Source of the DNA: Kappaphycus alvarezii
Lineage: Eukaryota > Rhodophyta > Florideophyceae > Gigartinales > Solieriaceae
Length of the DNA: 64,000 bases
NCBI GenBank assembly: GCA_002205965.3
Contig: NADL03000604.1
Span: forward strand, 1,488,001 to 1,552,000
Direction: 5' to 3'
Every line of letters starts with the position of its first letter. Position 1 is the first letter of the stretch. Below, piece by piece: positions 14,380 to 26,180 of the stretch. The position numbers and the translations under genes are program-made. The notes beneath the pieces are model-generated. The model did not search any database, was not told where the DNA came from, and was given only the letters and a program-made list of their open reading frames with translations.

Positions 14380-14763
14380 AGATTCTCTCTAACATTTCAA
14401 AGCCCAATCCCACACGCCAACCCACACCAGCCCTTCCCCCCACCCCCAACTCACCCCCGCCATTCCGCCCACCACATACGAATCTCTGCAACCCTCAAAC
14501 CCCACATCGCACTCTACCCCTCCACACGCGGCGGTGTCATCACCTCGACAAACCGGGCGGTAACAACTTCGGGGATCACCAGGCGGGTATACGGTACTCG
14601 ACATGCGTATATTCCTCTCACTGTTGCAGGGGTTAGGGAGGGTGCTTGCGCCGCACACGGGTTGGTGCCATGCGGTGGGGCGTGCATTAGTGTGACAAGT
14701 TTGCGCTCCGGGCGGCGAGATGTGGCTGAGTGTGTTTGCTTGGGCGATGCTAAGCCACCTTGA
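14380..14763 (+). CDS. Possible coding tail, uncharacterised
   Basis: This frame is open for 127 codons without an ATG and ends at TGA 14761-14763. The first part is Pro/His-rich and reads like C-rich filler. The last roughly 85 codons (ALYPSTRGGVITSTNRAVTTS onward) have a balanced composition that could be a real C-terminus. The opposite strand is also open, with a Gly/Trp-rich translation. No family is recognised. It could be an exon, a fragment or chance. Confidence 0.15.
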   Translation, partial: RFSLTFQSPIPHANPHQPFPPPPTHPRHSAHHIRISATLKPHIALYPSTRGGVITSTNRAVTTSGITRRVYGTRHAYIPLTVAGVREGACAAHGLVPCGGACISVTSLRSGRRDVAECVCLGDAKPP

Positions 14764-14813
14764 TTTTGCGGAAGACGGGCCGGAAATGATGGAGCCAAGT
14801 GTTGTATGAAAAG

Positions 14814-14840
14814 GCTATACAGTACAGTACAGTACACTAT
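14814..14840. repeat. TACAG pentamer array (proximal, upstream of KH gene)
   Basis: Four consecutive TACAG/TACAC steps (tatacagtacagtacagtac). The array sits about 560 bp upstream of the KH start codon at 15404. Between them lies C-rich, pyrimidine-biased DNA (15040-15400) that is probably the 5' leader or promoter region. Confidence 0.75.
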
Positions 14841-15403
14841 ATCCTGTGCATTGATTTGAATTCAATTGTACGGGTTGTGTAGCTGCTGTACCGTTCAGCC
14901 TGTGCATTCTTGTGCACACGCTTGACTGCAAAATTCCCACATGCCTTGCTGATGCAAGTGGCCGTCCAAAGGTGCCCCGCAGGTCCTGTAGCCAAGCCAT
15001 ACGACATACGCCAAAGTACCGAAAGCCACAACATCATCCCACTCGTCACGCTGCCCCAATTCCCATTCGCGAATGCCTCCCTCCTAAATTCCAGCCAAAC
15101 CCTTTCCCCGCCGGTCCCCCCTCTCATCATAACCGTCCCAGAAAAAATCACCGCATCCCCACACTCCACCCTCTTTCCAAAGGGCCCACCCGCCGCATCA
15201 TGTCACAACTCACACACACTCAACTCACCCAAATAACCGCCCCCCCGCCCCGACCTCCAACTCCCATAAAACACCCTCCCTCAAAACAGTTCCCTCTCCG
15301 CCATCCCCCCTACCCCTCTCCCCAACTTCAAACCACCCCTCCATTCCCCGCTCTCACCCCGCCTCCACCCCTCCCACCCCTGTCACCCCAAATCCTCTCC
15401 CCA

Positions 15404-18120
15404 ATGGAGTCCATCTCCGCCCACAACACCCCGACCTCTTCCGATCCCACCGCCCGTGCACGTGCCATTGCAAATTCCTTCCGGGAGACCACGCCTCCAA
15501 AGACTACAACTCCCTCCCGTCCTCCCATTTCCGCCACCCCTTCCTCACCGCCTCGTTCCCCCACTACGGCCCCGTTTCGCACCCCTCCCCACCCCCTCGC
15601 TCTCACTCCCGCTTTCGTGCTTCTTCTCATACTCGTTCTCCTGAAAACTCCCATTCCGATTCAATACCGCAAAGACACTCTACTCCCCCTTCCAAGCGCC
15701 GTTCCCCAGATTCCCAGTTTCGAACAGACCCGCCGCGCCGTGTCGCCAGGAGGGTTGACGCCTCCGCGTCTCCGCATTATACAGGCGATCGACCGGGCTC
15801 AGAGAGTTTACCAGAGACTGTCGTTGATGGCGCAGACTCGGCAATTGACGCCGTGCAGTCGGAGCCCCGTCATAGTAGGGCCAATTGTGATATTGATGAT
15901 CCCGATTATCCAAAGTGTCCGCGCCGGGAATACTCGGCTTCGAACCGCCGTGCAAGGATGGACGATCAAACTAGAGACGAGGTTATTGTTCCATCAGAGG
16001 CTGTGGGCTATATTATAGGCAAGCATGGCGAAACGATCAAGGCTATTACAGGGTCTTCTGGTACCATGGTTGCCATGGATAAGTACTTTCCGGGGCCGGA
16101 CCGCAAGTTTGACATCACGGGTTCGCCGGCCGCGGTGGCGCACTGCAGGGAGATGATACTGCGCAAGATTGAGGTGGTCAGAGAACGAAACCATGAAAAT
16201 AGGTCCAGCACCCCGGGCCAGGAGTTTCGCCGAGGGCCTCCAAGAACTCAGTCAAGGTCCAGCGGTCACATGGACGACTCGTATGAGATGTGGATCCCGC
16301 AGCATAAAATTGGCATGATTATCGGTTCCGGCGGCGGCAACATCCGCTCCATCAACGACCGCTCCGGCGCGCTGGCCACCGTCGTCAACGACCGTGTCGA
16401 CGGCGACCGCAAACTCGTGCTCATCCAGGGATCCACATCCGCAATTCAGCACGCAAGGCAACTCATCATGACTTGATTGAAGGACCTCCAGCGGCTGCCT
16501 ATTCCAGACCGCCCCCGCATCGTGAGGAACGGTCTTACCGCGACGTGGCGGACAGGGAAACCTCACCCTTCGAAGATGAGGGCAGCTACGCACCAAAGTC
16601 AGTCTACATTCCGCGCGCTTGCGTCGGGCAGGTGATTGGAAAAAACGGGTCTATGATCCGCCAACTGCAGGCACGAAGTCGCGCCGTAATTCGTGTCAGT
16701 TCTGACGAGGAGAGTGGCGACAGTCCGGACCGCCTTGTGACCATCTCGGGCCCTCCCCGCGTGGTTGAAACGGCGCACACAATGATCATGAAACTCATAG
16801 ACCGCGGCCCTGCGGAAAACGTCGACTCCCACTCCGACCGCCGCGAGTCCGACACCAACGACTCGCGCCAACACTCCGGGACCTACCGTCGCCGTCGCGG
16901 CCCTGTCGAACAGACATTCAGCCTCTCCGCCGAGCACATCGGGCTTCTGATCGGCAAAAACGGGGTCACCGTCAACGACATCCAGAACCGCTCCGGTGCC
17001 ATAGTCGAAGTAACCGGCAAGCACGAATCAGAGCGAGAAAGCTCAACCCGCCGCGTCTCCATTGTCGGCACAAAAGCGCAAGTCAAAATCGCGCGCATTC
17101 TTATCGAAGAGCGTCTAGGACTGGACGACTCCGATACCGAAGTTGCAAACGACGCCGCCAGTCGCCTGGTGCGTATCTCCGAGGTCAGTGACGCGCAAAA
17201 GGAAAACCGTGGAGATAACTCACGTCCATCGCACACAACATCGCCCGACAAACCCGCCGACACCAAATCAAGAGACACGGCGCGCTGTCAAACAGTCCCC
17301 TCAACCAACGCCGCCCAAGACACCCCTGCCGCAACACCGCCCACAAACACAGGGCCCCACAGGCCGCCGCCGCCGCCACCACCACCGCACCACCGCCGCC
17401 ACCTGCCACCACGACAACGCCACCAATGCAGTAACCAACAAACCAACCACGGCAGCACCAACAGCAGCGCCAACAGCAGTTTCAGCAGCGATGGTACCTA
17501 TGGGCGGGGCGGGTGCGGGATTCAAGGCAGGCGCAGGCGGAGCGGGCGGACCTGGGGTAGGCGGTGGATTCGCCGCCTACCCAGGGGCGCCCTTCCTCGG
17601 AGGCCCAGGCGGATTCCCAGGCGGTGCCGCATTCGCACACCCAAGTGGCGGCCCCATGTTTGGCGAAGGCGGCGTGATGCACTACGGACAGTTTGGACAA
17701 GCGCCAGCACATCTAGCCGGAGGAAACTTTGGAGCCATGAATATAGCAGGGGCTGGTGCACAAGGCGAGCAAGCCAAGACGGGAGGTGAAAATAAGGAGG
17801 CGGGCGAAACAGGCGGCGCAGGAAAGGTTGGTGCTGGTCATGGGCACCCGGCTGCGCACGGGTTCTATGGGTATCCCGGACCGCATGGAATGATGTATGC
17901 GGCGCACCCGCCGCATATGTTTGGCGGGTTTGGATTCGGTGCAACACCGCCTGGTGCGCATGCGGCACCTGGTGCGCAGGCGCACTTTGCGGCGGCTTAT
18001 GGTGGGCAAGCGGGTTTTGTGCAGAATGCGGTGAAGGGACAGGAGGGCGAGGCGCGGGAGAAGGTAAAGAGTGAAGAGACGAAAGGAGGTGAAGGTGGCA
18101 AGGTGGAGAAAAACCCCTGA
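15404..18120 (+). CDS. Four-KH-domain RNA/ssDNA-binding protein
   Basis: The product is a predicted sequence-specific RNA or single-stranded DNA binder with four KH domains, an arrangement like FUBP/KSRP or other multi-KH regulators. The N-terminal 180 residues are Ser/Pro/Arg-rich and disordered. KH1 (about 15979-16175, GKHG at 16018), KH2 (16288-16473, GSGG at 16324), KH3 (16602-16803, GKNG at 16638) and KH4 (16917-17118, GKNG at 16953) each keep the GxxG loop. A Pro-rich linker and a Gly/Ala/Pro-rich tail (17480-18120) follow. The start is ATG 15404 (MESISAHNTP); the end is TGA 18118-18120. The frame changes near 15.6 kb, at 16473 and around 17.36-17.44 kb; every change fits a single missing base, giving about 906 residues. 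Short introns are an alternative, but I see no convincing splice pair. It converges on the TPR gene. Nuclear mRNA or transcription regulation is inferred. Confidence 0.85.
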
Positions 18121-19453
18121 GATTTGGACGGGACTGGATGGTATTGAAAATGGCATTACAGACTGCGAATGTAATTCTATTTCTATTTGTTTGTTCAAGT
18201 TCGGCTCTGATCGGTATCAGGGCTCACTTTTATTTCACCAGCTTCTTAAGCGTATAATATTCGGGTTTTTTATGTTTTTTGTTGTATTTGGTGATTTTAT
18301 GAAGTCGCGTGATTTGACATCGACATGAGTTGATTGTCTTTTTATTGGTGTACACGTGTACTAATTTCTTAACTTAACTATTGACTATTTTTTTTTGAAG
18401 GAATCGGTTCAAAAAAATTATACAAATGTGTTTGTTTAAGTTTTCATAATATTTTGATGTTTCTGTACAATTCGTGTAATCCACGAGTGTCTTTGGCGAA
18501 ATATTTTGGGTCTCGAATTGTTTCTACTCCTCCAGTAGATTGGAAACTATCGGCTTTCTTCAAATCGTACCTTGAACTATTCTAGGACAAGTGTTTCAGT
18601 TTGCAGCAATTCTGTTTCACTGTGTAGCATACTGGGCCAGGTCCTCAACATACGACACAACTGACCACTACGATATGTAATATCACTAATATCAACACAT
18701 AGAGGTACGCGGTCTGGAGGCAACATGAAATAGCTACGCAGCACATGTCGTTGATTGCAAACAACCGCCATCGGCTACATGCCTACTACAGCAATTCTCT
18801 CCCAGATTTATCCAAACATGTAGCGGTTTCTAAAGCAAATGCACGTGGTCAAACTTTGGTCTCAATTTATGCCGTCAAGCAAACAACCGCTTCAAGGTTA
18901 AACCGTATATTCCGTGAACCTCCAGCACCGATCGCCGCCCAAAATCTCAGACTCCATGCATGATTTACGTCATCTGCATTTCCCCATTTCTCATCCCTTG
19001 AAATTCTCCGCCTCGATCACATCCATGTAGCAACTTCTCACATTACTTTCCCTCCGCTTTCAATCACATAACCTCCACAATCCCAATTCCAACCATGGCC
19101 CACTTGCCAAACGTCCACCTCGACAACCACCAAATTCGACCGTAACTTAACTTCGCCCGAATGACAATTCCTGGCATAACATTAAACAAGGCGCACAAAA
19201 GGGTAAACAGGGCATGAAACAAGCATACACAGGCTTGACGCTGCCAACTAACACATATGTACAACGCCGCCCTCCCTTGAACCACCAAATCACACATTCC
19301 CGGCACAAAAGAAGGACCGCCACTGCACATACAGGTTAAACAAAACATCGCGAGGGAGACACGACATTTACATCCATTACCGTACTCCGATTAATTCTCC
19401 CTCCAGTTAGCCTCAAGTCGCTCCGACCGCCCCCGCTCCCTCACCCGCCCCCG
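18121..19453. other. Intergenic region between convergent genes
   Basis: It presumably holds the 3' UTRs of the KH gene (+) and the TPR gene (-). It is AT-rich just after 18120 and more balanced from 18.9 kb. Open frames are under 95 codons and show no domain. I see no array or repeat in it. Confidence 0.5.
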
Positions 19454-21614
19454 CTAGTACAAATGCCGCGTGTACATCCGAGAACTACTATCTCGTCCGG
19501 CCTGGCACTCCCACGCCGCAAACCCTCTTCCCGGCAATCCACGTTCCTCTCTCTGCTGTCTCGCCCTTGCAAACAGCTCCCCCGCCTCTTCATGTTTCTC
19601 CAACTTCATCTTTGCTTTTCCAATCGCCTCGTCGAGAAAGATGTCCAGGTGCGTGCAATGCTGTAACGGCGCCTGTCCCCATCCCTCCTGTTGCATCCAA
19701 TCCTGAATCAACCTCTGCCCCGACGCAAAGTATGCCAGCGCCTCGGAGTATTCTCTCCGCCGCATATGCACGCTGCCTAGCGTTCCCAATGCATCCGCGT
19801 AAATCGGCATATCCTTGAACCCGAGGTCTGTGAGTAGCGTCAACGCACGGCGGACAGAATGCATCCCGCCGTCGTGTCTCCTTTTGCTATTGAAATCGAT
19901 GCAAGGTTCAGAGTGATGCACACTTGAAACGTCGACCGTTCGAATCTCCCCTCATCCAGTGTTTTCAAAGCTTGCACCAGCAATTTTTTCGCCTCTTCAA
20001 ACTCGCGTTGACTTATGCGAAGCTCTGCCAACAGCAAAAGCGCCAATACAGAAAACGACAATGGGAATGCAGTGTTCCTGTTGTCTGCCATCATGGCGAC
20101 GGCCTTTCGTAGCGTGAACTCAGCCTTTTCGAACAAAAACACGTCAAAGTATGCCTCTCCCATCGCCAGCAATATCCGCGCCTCCGCCACGGGAGTGCAC
20201 AGCTGTTGGTGGGGAGAAGCCCTTATTTCCCTCACCACCGGCCGATAAATTTCGAGCCTCTGCTTTGCGGGGACTGAATATCGCATCACCGTCGCGCCGT
20301 TTGCCAGAAATGTCGTTAGCAGATGCATATCCCGCATGTCACGGCACATATGAAGCGCGACATCCACATTTTGTCTTTCTACGTCATACGCCCTCATTGC
20401 GCTTAGCCGCTCTTGCGCACCGCAGTATAGAGACGTCATTTCCAGTTGCTGAAGCTTCTCGGAGTAATGCAGCACAAACCTCTGTCGGGCAGCAGAGGCA
20501 CCGTCGCAGGATTCATTTGAAACTAAACTCTTAGTTATATCATTCAGTTCGAACCTTGCCGACGGTAGTTTGCGTATAAAGTTGACATCCACAAGCGGTT
20601 GCAATGTTTCCGCATTACGTGCCATCTCCGCATGCGGTTCGACTCCCATGACCTTCAAGGCGGCATTAGCATCGAATGAGCTAACGAACAAAATCAGGTG
20701 CTTGAGGCCCTCCATGACACCTCTGGGAAGCGCTGCAAGCCTATGATCCAAATCCTGCCTCAAGAAGCGCCGAACGCCCGCACTTCTCGGTTCCTCGGCG
20801 ACTGAGTTTGTGCGCTCATTACCTCCAACAGTGAGAATATCAGCGAGTAGTTGGGCCTCATCGTTGTCGTCAAATCCAAGGCTTTCCTGCTTTCCCGACG
20901 CGGCAGACGGCCTACCTGCAACTGCAGACAGAAAGGGGCCAGCACCGGAATTTGATCCCCGGATTTGAGCGCCCGAAACCGGAGGATGAAGGATAGCACC
21001 TTCAACACGGGGCACTGAACCTCGTGACGCAGGATATTTCTTAGAATCCGGGGCCGATTCCAGTGTTTTCTCGATGGTAGCAAGGATTTCCTCCGTGGAC
21101 ATTGAGGGCGTATCGGCGACGGTAGAAAACACGGAATTTGTCTGGGATGCAGGATTGGTTTGGTAAGCGGGGTGGTGGAGTGGTCGGGGAGATAGGAAAT
21201 TGGACGAAAGGCGGATTCAGCGGTTGTCAATAGCGGACGCGTGGGGTGCGAAGCGAGCGGCGGGAGCGAGATGCGTAATGAGGGCGCCGACTTGGAACTG
21301 ATTGATAAGGGGGCGGTTAAGGGTAGATTGGGGGGCCGCACCGCAGGATGTGCAATGGGTGGGGCTTGGGATGTCGGTTGACATGCGCTGTGCGGCGGCG
21401 GGCGGCCGGCTTGTTTGGCGAGCTCCTTGAGCTGCTTCTTTCGGTGATAGGAGCGGTTCTGACGCATGCGTCTCTTGATGACGGATCCTTTGAGGCGACG
21501 CTCGTTTTCGGATAATTCCGAGTCTGGTTTTGAAAAAATGTAGGTGGGTGGGCGACCTGGGCGGCGCTTGACTGGTTCCTGGTCGGGTCTCTCTTCATCT
21601 TGCTTTTCGCTCAT
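19454..21614 (-). CDS. STAND-like TPR protein with basic, AT-hook-like N-terminus
   Basis: A product of about 720 residues. The first 70 residues carry an AT-hook-like RRPGRPP and a long basic stretch (KRRMRQNRSYHRKK) resembling a bZIP basic region, then a Ser/Pro linker. From about 20750 down to 20300 the sequence matches the helical region that follows the NTPase in NB-ARC/STAND proteins (RFELNDITKSLV; later YDVERQNVDVALHM). About five TPR-like helical hairpins follow to the end. No P-loop or NB-ARC kinase motif is visible, so it is probably not an ATPase. The start at 21614 (MSEKQDEERP) is preferred to an upstream ATG at 21962, whose extension looks non-coding. The stop is TAG 19454-19456. 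Frame changes near 21172 (CCCC run) and 19865 each fit one lost base. It may be a chromatin- or DNA-associated scaffold; function unknown. A pentamer array lies 0.6-1.2 kb upstream. Confidence 0.7.
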
Positions 21615-22194
21615 TTCATTCCTGCCGCGCTGGTGCAAAGTCTTGAAACATACAACGGTCTTCTCGTGACAATTTGTGATGGCGTACATAAGCCAACTTT
21701 TTGACTTTGGTGTGATGGGGGACGAGAAGGAGTCGTCTCTAATAACTTGTTGTTTCGAGACATGGTCAAAGCAATTAAGATGGGGCGAGGAACGTGGGAG
21801 ATAGTTATTTGGCACCGTGCGGTTCTGACAATTTCTACCCCATCGGAAGTTGTCTGACGGATCTCTTTGGCTTGAATCGTTGGTTTGATCCATACATCCC
21901 CAGCAAGCACTGTGCCGTACAGTAGAAGGCATGAGACGCGAAAGGAGGATAATTTCTACCAAGCAGAGTAGAATTGGAATTTTATCTATTCCCCGATAAT
22001 CGTTTATTCGTTTTATTTTAATATGCTACTTGGTATGTATGTATCAGTGTGAAATTCAACATATATTTTAGATATCTGTGCTTGCGTGTCTGCTTTTTAT
22101 TTAAACCTGAATGAAATTTTCAAGTAAAACAAAACACAATCCACGACGTTTTCAAAATATTCATTCTGAAGCTTACAGTAAGTCCAACAATATA

Positions 22195-22856
22195 TTACTA
22201 TACTATACAGTACTGTCCTATACCAGGGGGGAGGTGGTGACCTTTTATATATTGCGGGGGCTAGCTTCCGACATCCAATCAAAAACTTTTCTTAATTCAC
22301 TCGAGGGCACTGTCAGAGCAATCATGTACAGTACTGTACAGTACAGTATAGTGCCGTATTGTACAGAGGCTTTGGCAGGACTGTACAATGCTGTACAGTA
22401 TAAGATTTTCATGCTCACCCAGTTTTGCCATGTACAGTACTGTATTGTGCTCCAGGTGATGGAGTAAAAAAGGTGTCTATGTACCGCGCTCTTGTGCCCT
22501 ACATGTACTGTACAGTACTGTACTGTACGCTAAGCAAATCACTTTTGCTCATACTGCAGTACACTGTACGCGTCTACCGTCCTTGCTGCCACAGTACAGT
22601 GCAGCATGGTCTTACAGTAGCATTCTTCGGTTGCGGTGTAGTGTAGTAGTGTACTGTACTGTACAGTACTGCACAGCCAATGTTTTACGTATGATAAGGA
22701 AAACGGTTTTCCTCAGCAACGACAAGCTGCCGCCTTTCCTCAATTACCTTCGAAACGCAATCAAATGCAACGGATTGTTATCCGTTTGTTAAGGCTTCCT
22801 TGACGACATTCCCGGCAACGATATAATGCACTGTACTGTACAGTACAGTACAGTAA
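22195..22856. repeat. Major cluster of TACTG/TACAG palindromic arrays
   Basis: At least eight blocks of alternating TACTG and TACAG (22198, 22323, 22378, 22432, 22504, 22555, 22590, 22650, 22829) are separated by 30-150 bases of unrelated sequence. Each block puts GTAC at 5-bp steps and is self-complementary, so hairpins are possible. It lies upstream of the TPR gene start (21614, minus strand). The frames open here only because the repeat itself lacks stops. Confidence 0.85.
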
Positions 22857-22859
22857 TAA

Positions 22860-23499
22860 TCATCAACCTCACACACTTTTTCGCGTGCCCCCACGTAAGG
22901 TTAGCCATTGGTACGATTGTGTGTTTATGCAACGATAATCTCGCAGATTAACTCGTTACCAATAAAAGGTCCTCTTGAAACGATAGGCAACTCACGCAAC
23001 AACCGACGCTCCACTCTGTGAGTCAAAATGGCATTGCTTTACCAAAATCTAAGCTTCACTACCTTAGGTACAGCTCCTCTCGTTGTGCGTACCTGGGTAC
23101 TGTTCGTCAATCCCAATTCAAACTGACTTGAAATCCTACAACTTTGTTCCCCATGCCTCGTTGGAATACAAACATGAAATGACCGGAAATGAATCCCAGA
23201 TGAATTCCAGAGCACCCGCAAAACAAAAGTTCCACTCACCCAAAGCCCACATACTGTATTAATAAATGTGTACTAAAACAACTTTGCCTGCTGAAATCTC
23301 CCAGACATTTCGCAAACCTTATCATCCGTTAAGGTGACGGTGTGGAAACCGCTTCGGTAGCCGACGGGACCATGGTCCAAAATGGAAACATACACTAACT
23401 GAGTCTCGACATAACTTTGGCTCACTTTCAAGAGTGCAGCGCGTTGCATTGCCTACATTTTCTTCTCGCTTTATTGAAAGGCGAATGCAACCCAACGTT
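22860..23499. other. Intergenic, nothing assignable
   Basis: Mixed composition with frames below 80 codons and no recognisable repeat. The region could be part of the same unit as the open frame at 23500-23718. Confidence 0.35.
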
Positions 23500-23718
23500 T
23501 CAAATGGCCTCGAGCAGACCACTTGCACACGGTGAGAGCTCTTGGTACGTGGTACGGCCACTTGAGCCTCCCGATCTACAGATATGTGCCAGCTTCACGA
23601 GTCGGCAGACATCACCGTTGAAAACAACCTCAGTGCCATTCTCGAGCGTAAATCCTTTAGGATCTGCCGCAACAGTTGCGGTGTCGTTTTTTTTTGTTGC
23701 AACTGGAATAAGCCTATA
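23500..23718 (-). pseudogene. Orphan coding-like segment, family not recognised
   Basis: A minus-strand frame open for about 71 codons, with no usable start, ends at a stop at 23500-23502. The translation is well balanced (GFTLENGTEVVFNGDVCRLV, then KLAHICRSGG, then YQELSPCASGLLEAI) and looks like real protein rather than chance. The plus strand here is also open for 140 codons but gives a biased, hydrophobic product. I do not recognise the family. A fragment of a mobile-element protein is the likeliest source given the surroundings. Confidence 0.25.
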
Positions 23719-23839
23719 TCAATTTGTACCTTATTTTGAAGCAGGTGTCAAAATAAAGGGAATATCATTACAAAAATTTCCGCCTTTCAGAAAAGCAATG
23801 CAGTTTACATACAGTACAGGGTATGTATCTCAACAATAA

Positions 23840-24971
23840 AGCTCAACTGCAAACAGAAATTTCTACCGACGGAAGCATCCACCACGCTCTGGATCTTCCC
23901 TCCCGATTTCTGCCATGTAAGTCATCCTTTAGTGGACCGAATTTCCCCCATAGGTCCACATTTCCTTGAAACATTTTCATGCACTGTCACATCTTGCTCA
24001 CCACCTGAATACCTTACATAATTCCTTGTGTCATAATTTTCTTGCATTTCTGATGCAGCACTCTTGCCCATCTTGACATTCCATACCTGTTCCGCTAATA
24101 CTCCACGACAATTCTAGTCACGACTAAAACGCGACCGCAGCTGTTTATCTTCAAGGGCGTCTATCGGACCCCCTTTTGCGATCCTTTTCTGATTATCTTG
24201 CGTGTTTAGATCCACTGTCTCCCGACCCCTCTGTCGCCTGCGTCTGGTACACAAAAGTATCGCTTGTTATCAACTTGCAATCCTGCACTTACTCCACGTA
24301 CATGTCCTCGCTTGTTATTTGCCAGCCTTCCATGAAAGTTTCATGCACAAATTCAGTCCTCAACCCTCAAACATGCATCAGATTTTTTTCACCATCTCGA
24401 AACTCTGCTATATACCGAATCCTCGTGCTTGGGAAGAATGCAGGTTGCAATTGATAGACTTGGTATAGATACCTCCAGTGTAATCATGATGCAGAGTGGG
24501 TATTAGAATTGCAACAAGTGCCTGCAATAAGATCAGGTACCAGCATGGAAATGCAAAAGGTACGCAAAGAAAACACACTCATTCCCAACAAAGCATCACA
24601 CACAGGACCGCAGCGAAGCTCGCTCACTTTTTGTATCCACAATTTTGCGGAAGGTTTTCCGCAGGAACCTTCCATGGAACTGCTGCAAGGTACCACTAGC
24701 TCGTACGTGACTATCCCTTTCAGAACCGTTTAGTTATGTTATGTAAGCTGATCTGCTACCCTAGTAGCGTTATCTTCCGTTGACGCGTGGAAAGACTGTG
24801 AAACAACACGCTGCGAACCCATTCAGTTCAAAATCCTGACTCAAAGGCAACAGACCGGTGGGTCGCTATCAGGAGATTCTATTTCCATTGCGTTTATGTC
24901 GCTTACCATTTGCTGTGCCATTGTAAATTTTCTTGCATACCCCTATGATCCAAATTAGCACCAACAGACAA
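23840..24971. other. Intergenic, nothing assignable
   Basis: Both strands have frames of 60-92 codons around 24.2-24.7 kb with no domain and conflicting overlaps. Composition is balanced. Confidence 0.35.
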
Positions 24972-25011
24972 CAGGCCCAATTAAATCTTTAAATAAACGT
25001 CCCAGTTCCCC
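24972..25011. repeat. Copy A of a 40-bp dispersed repeat
   Basis: It shares 26 consecutive identical bases (from CAGGCCCAATTAAATC) with 53020-53045, and most of the next 14 bases. The other copy abuts the pentamer array upstream of RRP4. This one has no array after it. Confidence 0.75.
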
Positions 25012-25799
25012 CCAGACAACATAGCCCTCAAGGCAGCTTTTAGTCAGGAGTCAAAATAAATATTCAACACACCAAAGAAAAGGTTTTATTAGTTTTTGCT
25101 GGCCGAGAGATCAAAAGGGCTATTATCTTTTTTGCTCTCCATGAATAAACCCAGCGATTTTTTTCTGTATGCAACCGTGGCATCTAAAGCTTTCTTGTTT
25201 CCAGATTCAGAAAAAAATGATATGACAACTCTTATTGCAAATGACTACATGTACAACTATAACTACAGATCGGAAGAAGCCTTCGCGTTTACGACTCACT
25301 ACAAGAGGGGACAATTTATTCTCGAATAACAGGTTTCCAAGTAGAGGTCCGCCAGATTCCGTTCACGTCACACAATTAACTCTTGTCGAGACGCACATTA
25401 GGCTTTGATGTAACGCTTTATATACTGCGCGTGCATTTACATTCAGCTGGTGTTCTCGCATATCCATACTTTCAAAATAGTGATTAAGTTCCTAGGATTG
25501 TACGTGTCCACCAAGTTTTCACGTCCAAAGGAATCGTTCTCAGATACAAACTGGAAAAGGACGATTTCATACGACAAAACAGATTCAAACTCCTCCGCAA
25601 AGCTTCTCCGTTTTGTCATAGCAGGTCCTCCATTCGTCCGCGATCCAGTCACAAAGATTGAATTATCATGGATTTCCTCCATTATTCCTCACGCCTGCTT
25701 TGTGTTCATTTTCGGGATTACTGACTTTATCCTTCAAATAATAGTATATTCCGGGCCACAACCGACCATATCTTTCAAATATTATCGCACCCCACATAT

Positions 25800-25940
25800 T
25801 CGCCCATAGCATATTAGCAGTAACCTTCAATGCAGCTGTTTTGCTTGCTGGCCTCCCCTGTACTTGCCAGTAGAATGAAATGCCATCAGCGCTATCTCAA
25901 CATTTCATGTACATGCACACCACCATACAAGTTGACTTGG
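25800..25940 (+). pseudogene. Retroelement C-terminal stub and 3' end
   Basis: In frame, a tail reading HSILAV...NAAVLLAGLP ends at TAG near 25872. It matches the C-terminus of the 27.5 kb element (opposite strand), and the match continues about 60 bp into the 3' flank (atttcatgtacatgcacac and caagttgact). Only the extreme 3' end of the element is present, as expected for a heavily 5'-truncated or decayed non-LTR copy. Upstream sequence to 25450 is open but not clearly related. Confidence 0.55.
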
Positions 25941-26099
25941 GATCAGCCAGCATATCTGTTACTGTAAATGAAACCCAATTGTTTTCTCAATATTGGCTAT
26001 AATCTCCATACTATGACATGGTATATCCGAAGTAAACCACAATGTAAAGGACAGCATTGAACTTTCTAATTGCTGCGCACGACAGCAAATCATCCGGAG

Positions 26100-26180
26100 G
26101 TAAATTAGGTGGTTTACTTAATTTTCCTGATAAAAGAGGTAAATGGGGTTAAATGGGGTGGTTTACTTAAGTTTCCTGAC
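26100..26180. repeat. GGTGGTTTACTTAA repeat, left copy
   Basis: It holds two GGTGGTTTACTTAA words separated by aaatggggttaaatgggg. The same words recur in reverse complement at 26730-26815 and in looser form at 30000-30062. The left and right copies form an imperfect inverted repeat around roughly 550 bp, like the ends of a small non-autonomous DNA element. Confidence 0.6.

Noticed and set aside
14912-16018. A 368-codon Pro-rich open frame overlapping the KH gene
   Set aside because: Its upstream part is C-rich leader and its downstream part overlaps the better-supported KH frame. Only the piece from ATG 15404 to about 15600 looks like the real N-terminus.
17522-18198. Minus-strand frames of 148 and 161 codons over the KH gene tail
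   Set aside because: Antisense shadows of the Gly/Ala/Pro-rich coding sequence; GC-rich repeats keep stops away.
22097-22792. Open frames with repeated YCTVLYC-type translations
   Set aside because: They are translations of the TACTG repeat itself and have no independent coding evidence.
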